A stretch of DNA of 11,740 nucleotides from JBIQLO01 sp044464175. Its GTDB lineage: Bacteria; Planctomycetota; Phycisphaerae; Tepidisphaerales; Tepidisphaeraceae. The position numbers were made by a program, and so were the translations under genes. The stretch covers positions 1 to 11,740 of the forward strand of contig JBIQLO010000122.1 of NCBI GenBank assembly GCA_044464175.1. The letters are read 5' to 3'. The notes beneath the pieces were generated by a model. The model was not told where the DNA came from. It searched no databases and saw nothing but the letters and a program-made list of their open reading frames with translations. Positions 5,913 through 10,695 of the stretch are shown here, piece after piece (the stretch's first letter is position 1; every line of letters starts with the position of its first letter).

Positions 5913-6611
5913 TTACCGTCGTCCCCGCCGCAGCGCCCCGCCCGGGCGCACATCCGTCTCCTGGACCTCTTCCCCATACATCCCGCGGTAGATCCAGCAC
6001 TTCACGCCGATCGTCCCGTAGGTCGTCTTGGCCACCGCGTACCCGTAGTTCACATCCGCCTGCAGCGTCGTCAGCGGCACCGATCCCAGCGTCGTCGCCT
6101 CGCTTCGGGCGATTTCCGCCCCGCCCAGGCGGCCGCTCACCGCGATCTTGATCCCCTTGGCCCCCGCCTGGATCGTCCCGTCCGCACGCTGCTTCAGCAC
6201 CCGCCGGAAGCTGGAGCGCTTCTTCAGCTGCTCCGCCACCGCCTCGGCCACAAGCTGCGCGTTGAGATCGGGGTTCTTGATCTCGATCACCTTGATCGGC
6301 GCCACCTTGCGCTTGATCATGTCCTCCAACTGCTCGCGAAGCTTGTCCACCTCCGCCCCCTTCGGGCCGATCACCAGCCCCGGACGCGCCGTCTTCAGCG
6401 TCACCGTCACCTCTTCGCGCGTCCGCTCGATCAGTATATCGCTCACCGCCGCGAAGGGCGGCCGGCGATTCAGCTTGTCGTCGATCAGCTTCCGCACCTT
6501 CTGATCCTCCACCAGAAAGCTGCCGTAAGCCGCCTTCGGCGCGTACCACCGGCTCTTCCAGTCCTCGGTGATCCCGGTGCGAAATCCGGTTGGATTAACC
6601 TTTTGACCCAT
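5913..6611 (-). CDS. rpsC: Small-subunit ribosomal protein uS3 (S3)
   Basis: S3 sits at the mRNA entry channel of the 30S head and has helicase-related function with S4 and S5. The product is 232 residues (E. coli 233). It starts MGQKVNPTGFRTGITEDWKSRWYA, as in the family. The KH domain has the GxxG loop in VIGPKGAEVDKLREQLE (about residues 79-95). The C-terminal domain has the signature GIKIAVSGRLGGAEIARSE and ends TIGVKCWIYRGMYGEEVQE plus a basic tail. The ATG at 6611 is fixed by MGQKVNP. Upstream bases are the CCAGTTG repeat, and only a weak GGA is seen. The gap to rplV holds a perfect hairpin. Confidence 0.98.
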   Translation of the reverse strand: MGQKVNPTGFRTGITEDWKSRWYAPKAAYGSFLVEDQKVRKLIDDKLNRRPPFAAVSDILIERTREEVTVTLKTARPGLVIGPKGAEVDKLREQLEDMIKRKVAPIKVIEIKNPDLNAQLVAEAVAEQLKKRSSFRRVLKQRADGTIQAGAKGIKIAVSGRLGGAEIARSEATTLGSVPLTTLQADVNYGYAVAKTTYGTIGVKCWIYRGMYGEEVQETDVRPGGALRRGRR

Positions 6612-6633
6612 GTTGCATCCAGTTGCCAGTTGC
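6612..6633. repeat. Short direct repeat with 7-bp spacing (GTTGCCA units)
   Basis: GTTGCAT at 6612, GTTGCCA at 6622 and GTTGCG at 6629 on the plus strand; the last two are in a 7-bp period. CCAGTTA appears again at 6664-6670 on the other side of the neighbouring hairpin, overlapping the rplV stop codon. It looks like a small heptad element interrupted by the hairpin. Confidence 0.5.
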
Positions 6634-6659
6634 GTAGCGCGGGGTTTACCCCACGCTAC
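6634..6659. repeat. GTAG-headed hairpin, REP-like
   Basis: GTAGCG at 6634 pairs with CGCTAC ending at 6659; the stem is 11 bp with loop TTTA, and one position is a G-U pair in the minus-strand RNA. GTAG is present at the 5' end of both strands. It lies in the rplV-rpsC gap with no U-run downstream. Confidence 0.75.
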
Positions 6660-6667
6660 ATTTCCAG

Positions 6668-7003
6668 TTACGCTCGCTCATCCAACGCCACCACCAGGTG
6701 GCTCGTCCGCTTCATGATCGGGTGCGACTTGCCCCGGTCCTTCGGCTGAAAACGCTTGATGATCGGCCCGGCGTCCACCCGCGCCTCACGCACATACAGC
6801 GCGTTGCGGGCCGGCGCCTCCTGCTCGATGGCATTGGCCACCGCCGAGCGGATCACCTTCTCAATATAAACGCTGGCCCGCTTCTTGCTGAAACGGAGCA
6901 TCGCCAGCGCATCCTCAACGTCACGCCCGCGAACCAGGTCCATCACCAGCCGCGCTTTCCGCGGGGCGATCCGGGCGAATCGATGTTTGGCTTCGTATGA
7001 CAT
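6668..7003 (-). CDS. rplV: Large-subunit ribosomal protein uL22 (L22)
   Basis: L22 binds all 23S rRNA domains and its beta-hairpin lines the exit tunnel near the macrolide site. The product is 111 residues (E. coli 110). It starts MSYEAKHRFARIAPRKARLVMDLVRGRDVEDALAMLRFSKKRASVYIEKVIRSAVANA, the conserved globular part, followed by the tunnel hairpin VREARVDAGPIIKRFQPKDRGKSHPIMKRTSHLVVAL, with the usual GPxxKRFxPRxxGR-type pattern. ATG at 7003 is fixed by the N-terminus. Upstream only a GAGATAGAG purine stretch touches the start, so the Shine-Dalgarno is poor. Hairpin repeats lie in the gaps on both sides. Confidence 0.97.
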   Translation of the reverse strand: MSYEAKHRFARIAPRKARLVMDLVRGRDVEDALAMLRFSKKRASVYIEKVIRSAVANAIEQEAPARNALYVREARVDAGPIIKRFQPKDRGKSHPIMKRTSHLVVALDERA

Positions 7004-7012
7004 CTCTATCTC

Positions 7013-7066
7013 GTAGGGTGTGCTTTAGCACACCATCCGGCATCCAGGGTGTGCTCAAGCACACCC
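7013..7066. repeat. Tandem GTGTGC hairpins headed by CGTAG, REP-like
   Basis: Two near-identical hairpins sit in the rpsS-rplV gap. The first is GGTGTGC (7017-7023), loop TTTA, GCACACC (7028-7034), preceded by CGTAG at 7012-7016. The second is GGGTGTGC (7047-7054), loop TCAA, GCACACCC (7059-7066). Twelve bases separate them. Both have the CT-NN-AG loop boundary seen at other gap hairpins. Confidence 0.8.
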
Positions 7067-7079
7067 CGCATTCCTATGC

Positions 7080-7355
7080 TCACGCTCCGGCCGCCTTCTT
7101 GCCGCTGTGCCCGCGGAACGTCCGCGTCGGCGAAAATTCACCCAGTTTGTGTCCAACCATGTCTTCCTGGATGTACACCTTGATGAACTTGTTCCCGTTG
7201 TGCACCTCAAACGTGTGCCCAACGAACTCCGGGATGATCGTGCATGCCCGCGACCAGGTCTTCAGCGGCTGCTTCGCCCGGTTCTCATTCAGTTTCGCCA
7301 CCTTCCGGTACAGCTTCTCGCTGACAAACGGCCCTTTTTTTGCGCTTCTGCTCAT
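7080..7355 (-). CDS. rpsS: Small-subunit ribosomal protein uS19 (S19)
   Basis: S19 is in the 30S head, pairs with S13 and contacts the A-site finger bridge. The product is 91 residues (E. coli 92). It starts MSRSAKKGPFVSEKLYRKVAKLNEN, has LKTWSRACTIIPEFVGHTFEVHNGNKFIKVYIQEDMVGHKLGEFSPTRTFRGHSGKKA, with the family signature around GHKLGEF(S/A)PTRTF. ATG at 7355 is certain from the N-terminus. No Shine-Dalgarno exists: the arm of a 24-bp inverted repeat ends one base before the start codon. Initiation here must tolerate, or be controlled by, that structure. Confidence 0.98.
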   Translation of the reverse strand: MSRSAKKGPFVSEKLYRKVAKLNENRAKQPLKTWSRACTIIPEFVGHTFEVHNGNKFIKVYIQEDMVGHKLGEFSPTRTFRGHSGKKAAGA

Positions 7356-7356
7356 A

Positions 7357-7434
7357 ATCGTGGTCCGTGGTCCGTGGTCCGCAGTTCGTGATTCGTGTCA
7401 TTGCGACCACGGACCACGGACAACGGACCACGAT
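7357..7434. repeat. Long heptad-periodic inverted repeat abutting the rpsS start
   Basis: Positions 7357-7380 and 7411-7434 are reverse complements at 23 of 24 positions, around a 30-base centre. Units are GTCCGTG at 7363 and 7370, then GTCCGCA, GTTCGTG and ATTCGTG; the right arm has GGACCAC (7411), GGACAAC and GGACCAC (7425). In the minus-strand mRNA the second arm ends one base before the rpsS AUG. Confidence 0.92.
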
Positions 7435-7438
7435 TCAA

Positions 7439-8305
7439 TTACACATTCACCGTCTGCGGCCGCTGCTGCTGCTTGCCGAACTTGCGGCGCCGCAGAATCA
7501 ATTTCTCACTTCCCTTGCGGTGGTTGCGGGTCTTGCCGCCCTTGGACAGCACGCCCGTCTTGCTCACCGGATGCCGTCCGCCGTTGCTGCGCCCTTCGCC
7601 GCCGCCCAGGGGATGGTCGATCGGGTTCATCGCCTTGGCCCGCGTGTGGGGACGAATCCCCATGTGCCGGCTCCGCCCCGCCTTGCCGATGCTCACGTTG
7701 ATCCAGTCCAGGTTCCCCAGCTGCCCGATCGTCGCCCGGCACGCCGAACGTACCCGGCGCATTTCGCCCGAGGGCAGAATGATGACCGCCCAGTCCCCCT
7801 CGCGGGAGCCCAGCCGGCCCACCCCGCCGGCCGAGCGGATCAGCTTCCCGCCCTGGCCGGGGTTCAGTTCGATATTGTGTACTTCCAGCCCCGTCGGGAT
7901 GTTCGCCAGCGGCAGGCAGTTGCCCACTTCCGGCGGCGAACCCGCCCCGCTCTGCACCGTCGCCCCCACCTTCAGCCCGTTGGGTGCCAGGATATACGCC
8001 TTCTGGTCGTCCGCATACCGGATCAGGGCGATGTGGCAGCTGCGGTTCGGATCGTACTCGATCGCCTCCACCGTCGCCGCCACCCCATCCTTGTTCCGCT
8101 TGAAGTCGATCAGCCGGTACAGACGCTTGTTCCCGCCGCCCCGGTGCTTGGCCGTGATCACCCCATGGTGATTCCGCCCGCTGGCCCGGCGCTTGCCGAT
8201 CGTCAGCGAACGCTCCGGTTTGCTCTTGGTGATGACCGCCTTGTAGTCCAGCACACTCCCGTCGCGCCGGCCGGCCGAGGTCGGGTTGTAAAATTTAATC
8301 GGCAT
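7439..8305 (-). CDS. rplB: Large-subunit ribosomal protein uL2 (L2)
   Basis: L2 binds domain IV of 23S rRNA, forms an intersubunit bridge and is needed for peptidyl-transferase centre assembly. The product is 288 residues (E. coli 273). It starts MPIKFYNPTSAGRRDGSVLDY and keeps GRNHHGVITAKHRGGGNKRLYRLIDFKR, IPTGLEVHNIELNPGQGGKLIRSAGG and the conserved loop RAKAMNPIDHPLGGGEGRSNGGRHPVS. The Asp-His pair important in E. coli L2 is present; the second His of the usual DHPHGGGEG is Leu here. ATG at 8305 is fixed by the N-terminus; the Shine-Dalgarno is weak. The basic C-terminal tail is followed at once by the repeat in the rpsS gap. Confidence 0.98.
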   Translation of the reverse strand: MPIKFYNPTSAGRRDGSVLDYKAVITKSKPERSLTIGKRRASGRNHHGVITAKHRGGGNKRLYRLIDFKRNKDGVAATVEAIEYDPNRSCHIALIRYADDQKAYILAPNGLKVGATVQSGAGSPPEVGNCLPLANIPTGLEVHNIELNPGQGGKLIRSAGGVGRLGSREGDWAVIILPSGEMRRVRSACRATIGQLGNLDWINVSIGKAGRSRHMGIRPHTRAKAMNPIDHPLGGGEGRSNGGRHPVSKTGVLSKGGKTRNHRKGSEKLILRRRKFGKQQQRPQTVNV

Positions 8306-8367
8306 AGCTCAATCCGTTCGCCCCCAGGCTCCGGCCGCTGCCCGATCTTCACCGGTCAACGTCCTGC

Positions 8368-8378
8368 GGCCCGCGGCC
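8368..8378. repeat. GGCC-CGC-GGCC hairpin between rplW and rplB
   Basis: GGCC at 8368-8371 and 8375-8378 flank a 3-base loop; on the minus strand it reads TTGGCC-GCG-GGCC. The same layout occurs at 8680-8690. The rest of this 80-bp gap is GC-rich without other clear structure. Confidence 0.45.
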
Positions 8379-8385
8379 AACGACC

Positions 8386-8664
8386 TCAAAACAGTTCGAT
8401 CTTCGAATCCTCGTGCAACGCAACCACCGCCCGCTTCCGGTCGCTGGTGTACGCCATCTTCAGCTTCGTCCGCCGAGGCTTTCCCTTGCGGTTCATCGTC
8501 CGCACGTCCAGCACCTTCACCTCGTACATCTTCTCCACCGCCCGGCGAATCTGCTGCTTCGTCGCCCGGCCGTCCACCTCGAAGGCGTACGTGTTGGCCG
8601 TCTCCTGCTGACGGGTGCTCTTTTCCGTGATCAGCGGCTTCACAATGACGCTTGTCTCGTCCAT
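8386..8664 (-). CDS. rplW: Large-subunit ribosomal protein uL23 (L23)
   Basis: L23 lies at the tunnel exit and is the docking site for trigger factor and SRP. The product is 92 residues, typical. It starts MDETSVIVKPLITEKSTRQQETANTYAFEVDGRATKQQIRRAVEKMYEVKVLDVRTMNRKGKPRRTKLKMAYTSDRKRAVVALHEDSKIELF, which contains the family blocks PLITEKS, YAFEVD, KxxIRRAVEKMYEVKVLxVRTMN and KRAVVAL. ATG at 8664 is chosen over the upstream in-frame ATG at 8763, which lies inside rplD; GGAGAG sits about seven bases upstream. The gap to rplD is 32 bp. Confidence 0.97.
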   Translation of the reverse strand: MDETSVIVKPLITEKSTRQQETANTYAFEVDGRATKQQIRRAVEKMYEVKVLDVRTMNRKGKPRRTKLKMAYTSDRKRAVVALHEDSKIELF

Positions 8665-8679
8665 ATCTGTCTCTCCGTC

Positions 8680-8690
8680 GGCCTGCGGCC
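8680..8690. repeat. GGCC-TGC-GGCC hairpin between rplD and rplW
   Basis: GGCC at 8680-8683 and 8687-8690 with a 3-base loop; on the minus strand TTGGCC-GCA-GGCCGA. It sits directly between the rplD stop and the rplW Shine-Dalgarno. Confidence 0.5.
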
Positions 8691-8696
8691 AACCTC

Positions 8697-9311
8697 TTAC
8701 GCCAGGATCTGTTCCAGTCCCGCCTTCGTCAGCAGCAGCGTCCGGCTCCGCAGGATGTCCCACGCGTTCAGCTGCGCCACCGTCGTCAGTTTCGTCCGGT
8801 CCAGGTTCCGCGCCGCCCGCTCCACCGTCTGGTCCGCCTCCGGCAGGGCGAACAGGCAGCTCCGGTCAATCCCCAAAGCCTTGTACATCTTGGCCACGTG
8901 CTTGGTCTTGGCCTCGTCCAGCTTGATCTCCCCCACCACCCGCACGTCGTTGCTCTGCAGCTTCGACAGGATCGCGCTGTCCCGCGCCGCCCGACGCGCC
9001 TTCTTCGGCATCGACTGCCGCCAGTCCTTCGGCCGCTTCTGCTTGGCATGGCCGCCGCCCACCCGCACCGGCTGACGCACCGAACCCATGCGGGCGTTGC
9101 CCGTCCCCTTCTGCCGGTAGATCTTCTTGGTCGAGCCTTCCACTTCGCCGCGCGCCAGCGTCCGCACCGAACCCTGCCGCTGGTTGGCATGATACATCAC
9201 CAACGCCTGCTTCAGCAGCGCTGTGCGAACCTGCCCACCCAGCTTCGCCTCATCGACCTGGAATTTCTCGATCTCCTGGCCGTCCTGGTTGTATACCGGT
9301 ACTTCAATCAT
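8697..9311 (-). CDS. rplD: Large-subunit ribosomal protein uL4 (L4)
   Basis: L4 lines the exit tunnel with L22 through an extended loop; in E. coli it also represses the S10 operon. The product is 204 residues (E. coli 201). It starts MIEVPVYNQDGQEIEKFQVDEAKLGGQV and has the tunnel loop TRTLARGEVEGSTKKIYRQKGTGNARMGSVRQPVRVGGGHAKQKRPKDWRQSMPKKARRAA, in which KGTGNAR is near-invariant. The C-terminal part (LGIDRSCLFALPEADQTVERAARNL, LNAWDILRSRTLLLTKAGLEQI) matches. ATG at 9311 is fixed by the N-terminus. The 55-bp gap to rplC holds a CGTAG-headed hairpin ending close to the start. Confidence 0.97.
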   Translation of the reverse strand: MIEVPVYNQDGQEIEKFQVDEAKLGGQVRTALLKQALVMYHANQRQGSVRTLARGEVEGSTKKIYRQKGTGNARMGSVRQPVRVGGGHAKQKRPKDWRQSMPKKARRAARDSAILSKLQSNDVRVVGEIKLDEAKTKHVAKMYKALGIDRSCLFALPEADQTVERAARNLDRTKLTTVAQLNAWDILRSRTLLLTKAGLEQILA

Positions 9312-9320
9312 GTCAGTTCC

Positions 9321-9344
9321 CGTAGGGTCCGCTTCAGAGGACCC
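9321..9344. repeat. CGTAG-headed hairpin, REP-like
   Basis: CGTAG begins at 9321, then GGGTCC (9325-9330) pairs with GGACCC (9339-9344) around GCTTCAGA, in which CT and AG can also pair. A second small hairpin, CGGTT/AACCG, follows at 9344-9360. Both lie in the rplC-rplD gap. Confidence 0.7.
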
Positions 9345-9366
9345 GGTTATTGCTCAACCGATACGC

Positions 9367-10005
9367 CTACCTGCTCTGCCTAACAAAAAGAAGCCCGCCG
9401 TTCGGTCCCGGCAAGGCTCCCTTGATCCACAGCAGATTGTTTTCCGCATCCACCTTCACCAGCGCTTTTTTGCGCGTCGTCACCTGCTCATTGCCCATCC
9501 GCCCCGCCATGCGAAGCCCCTTCTTCGGCTTGCCGCTCTGCCCGCGCCACGTGGCATGCGATGCGATCGAGCCCGGCGAACGGTGCTTGCGCTCCACGCC
9601 GTGCGACGCCGGCTGGCCCTTGAAGTTATGCCGCTTCATCGTCCCCTGCGTCCCCTTCCCCTTGCTCGTCCCCGTCACATCCACGAACTGCACTTCGTTG
9701 AAGATGTCCGCCTTCACCACCGAACCCGCCGTCACATCCGTCGGCGACGCCAGCCGCACTTCACGGAAATGCCGCTGCGGCCCGACCCCCGCCTTGGCCG
9801 CGTGCCCGATCAGCGGAAGCGTGCTGAATTTCGCCTTCACGTCCTCATACCCGATCTGCACCGCCTCGTACCCGTCCGTCTGGGCCGTCTTCACCTGCGT
9901 CACCGCGCACGGCCCGGCCTGCACGATCGTCACGGGAACAATCGCTCCCTTTTCATCGTACACCCGCGTCATTCCGATCTTTTTGCCAAGCAGTGCTGGA
10001 GTCAT
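9367..10005 (-). CDS. rplC: Large-subunit ribosomal protein uL3 (L3)
   Basis: L3 initiates 50S assembly with L24 and reaches the peptidyl-transferase centre. The product is 212 residues (E. coli 209). It starts MTPALLGKKIGMTRVYDEKGAIVPVTIVQAGPCAVTQVKT. Family blocks include VTGTSKGKGTQGTMKRHNFKGQPASHG, HRSPGSIA, GLRMAGRMGNEQVTTRK and NLLWIKGALPGPNGG. In E. coli the residue in MAGQMGNE is the Gln methylated by PrmB; here it is Arg. ATG at 10005 is fixed by the N-terminus; CAGGTAAG upstream gives a moderate Shine-Dalgarno. The 181 bp before the gene hold the rpsJ terminator and a foldable leader. Confidence 0.98.
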   Translation of the reverse strand: MTPALLGKKIGMTRVYDEKGAIVPVTIVQAGPCAVTQVKTAQTDGYEAVQIGYEDVKAKFSTLPLIGHAAKAGVGPQRHFREVRLASPTDVTAGSVVKADIFNEVQFVDVTGTSKGKGTQGTMKRHNFKGQPASHGVERKHRSPGSIASHATWRGQSGKPKKGLRMAGRMGNEQVTTRKKALVKVDAENNLLWIKGALPGPNGGLLFVRQSR

Positions 10006-10087
10006 GGGTCTTACCTGTTTGGGCCGACATGCAGCGCCAAATCAGCCATCTCTTATGTCAAGACAACAAAAGTCCTCTACGCGACTC

Positions 10088-10148
10088 GCGACCCAGGGCG
10101 TTGGTCCGCCCGTGGGCAGGTGGGTTCTTGGATGAACCCCGCGGTCGC
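10088..10148 (-). ncRNA. Possible structured leader of rplC (three-way junction)
   Basis: Three helices nest neatly: GCGACC (10088-10093) with GGTCGC (10143-10148) closes the element; inside are GGGCG/CGCCC (10096-10100 and 10107-10111) and GGGTTC/GAACCC (10122-10127 and 10134-10139). In minus-strand RNA the two loops are GACCAA and AUCCAA. It starts right after the rpsJ terminator and ends about 80 bases before rplC. Folding was judged by eye; no known family is claimed. Confidence 0.4.
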
Positions 10149-10150
10149 TC

Positions 10151-10179
10151 AACAAAAACATTCCCGCACGCCGGGAATG
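10151..10179 (-). terminator. Intrinsic terminator after rpsJ
   Basis: On the minus strand CATTCCCG, a 5-base loop GCGTG, and CGGGAATG form an 8-bp stem (10172-10179 with 10159-10166), followed at once by TTTTTGTT. It begins seven bases after the rpsJ stop codon. This is the best rho-independent terminator shape in the window. Confidence 0.75.
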
Positions 10180-10186
10180 CTCAATC

Positions 10187-10495
10187 TCAAGCCTTGATTT
10201 TCACAAACACGCCGGCCGGAACGACCAGGCGATTCAGCGCTTCCACCGTCCGCGCCGTCGGCTCGAAGATGTCGATCACACGCTTGTGCGTCCGCATCTC
10301 GAACTGCTCACGCGACTTCTTGTCAATGTGAGGACTGCGAAGCACTGTGTAACGCTCCACGCGCGTCGGCACCGGAATCGGCCCGCAAACACGGGCATTG
10401 GTCCGCTTGGCGTGATCGACGATTTCCTTCGCCGACGCATCCAGCGCCCGATGATCGTACGCTTCCATCCGAATCCGAATCCGATCGCCCGTCAT
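10187..10495 (-). CDS. rpsJ: Small-subunit ribosomal protein uS10 (S10)
   Basis: S10 is in the 30S head and, as NusE, takes part in transcription antitermination with NusB. The product is 102 residues (E. coli 103). It starts MTGDRIRIRMEAYDHRALDASAKEIVDHAKRTNARVCGPIPVPTRVERYTVLRSPHIDKKSREQFEMRTHKRVIDIFEPTARTVEALNRLVVPAGV, with the signature PIPVPTRVERYTVLRSPHIDKKSREQFE. ATG at 10495 gives the conserved N-terminus. The frame remains open upstream to 10654, but that would run through the promoter and is not conserved. The gene has its own promoter upstream and a terminator downstream, so it may be transcribed mostly alone rather than as the first gene of one S10 operon. Its Shine-Dalgarno is weak. 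Confidence 0.98.
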   Translation of the reverse strand: MTGDRIRIRMEAYDHRALDASAKEIVDHAKRTNARVCGPIPVPTRVERYTVLRSPHIDKKSREQFEMRTHKRVIDIFEPTARTVEALNRLVVPAGVFVKIKA

Positions 10496-10545
10496 AGTTC
10501 TCGCTTCAGGCCCGCTACAGGCACTTGGTCCAATCCACACCCCCA

Positions 10546-10561
10546 CCGCTATCCAAAGCGG
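10546..10561 (-). promoter_or_regulatory. Hairpin in the rpsJ 5' untranslated region
   Basis: On the minus strand CCGCT-UUGGAU-AGCGG forms a 5-bp stem with 6-base loop, a few bases after the predicted transcription start. It could stabilise or regulate the leader. Its loop is the exact complement of the AUCCAA loop in the rplC leader candidate. Confidence 0.4.
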
Positions 10562-10572
10562 CAGGAGGAAAG

Positions 10573-10600
10573 AGTGTACGACTCCGCCCGCCCCTGTCAA
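10573..10600 (-). promoter_or_regulatory. Sigma-70-type promoter for rpsJ
   Basis: On the minus strand TTGACA (10600-10595), a 16-bp spacer and TACACT (10578-10573). The start would be near 10566, giving a leader of about 70 bases before rpsJ. It faces away from the methyltransferase promoter, with the two -35 boxes about 57 bp apart. Confidence 0.7.
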
Positions 10601-10633
10601 GAGCCGGAAAAAAAAGATTTTCCATCCCACCCT

Positions 10634-10660
10634 CAAACAACAAGCAACAAGCAATAAGTG
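10634..10660. repeat. Short heptad run, CAANCAA units
   Basis: On the plus strand CAAACAA (10634), CAAGCAA (10641), CAAGCAA (10648) and TAAGTGA follow each other in a 7-bp period. It lies between the divergent promoters, and its right edge overlaps the -35 box of the methyltransferase promoter. Confidence 0.6.
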
Positions 10661-10686
10661 ACACCCTCCCCCCCGCCAGCTATCAT
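10658..10686 (+). promoter_or_regulatory. Promoter for the methyltransferase gene
   Basis: GTGACA (10658-10663), a 17-bp spacer and TATCAT (10681-10686), each one base off consensus. The expected start is near 10692-10694, only two to four bases before the ATG at 10696, so the mRNA would be leaderless or nearly so. That fits the lack of a Shine-Dalgarno. Confidence 0.6.
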
Positions 10687-10695
10687 TCCTCTTCC

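Noticed and set aside
10056..10061. TTGACA on the minus strand between rpsJ and rplC as an rplC promoter
   Set aside because: A perfect -35 box, but nothing resembling a -10 box at 15-19 bp; not enough to call a promoter.
10496..10654. Upstream extension of the rpsJ frame
   Set aside because: It runs through the promoter and leader, and S10 from ATG 10495 already has the normal length and start.
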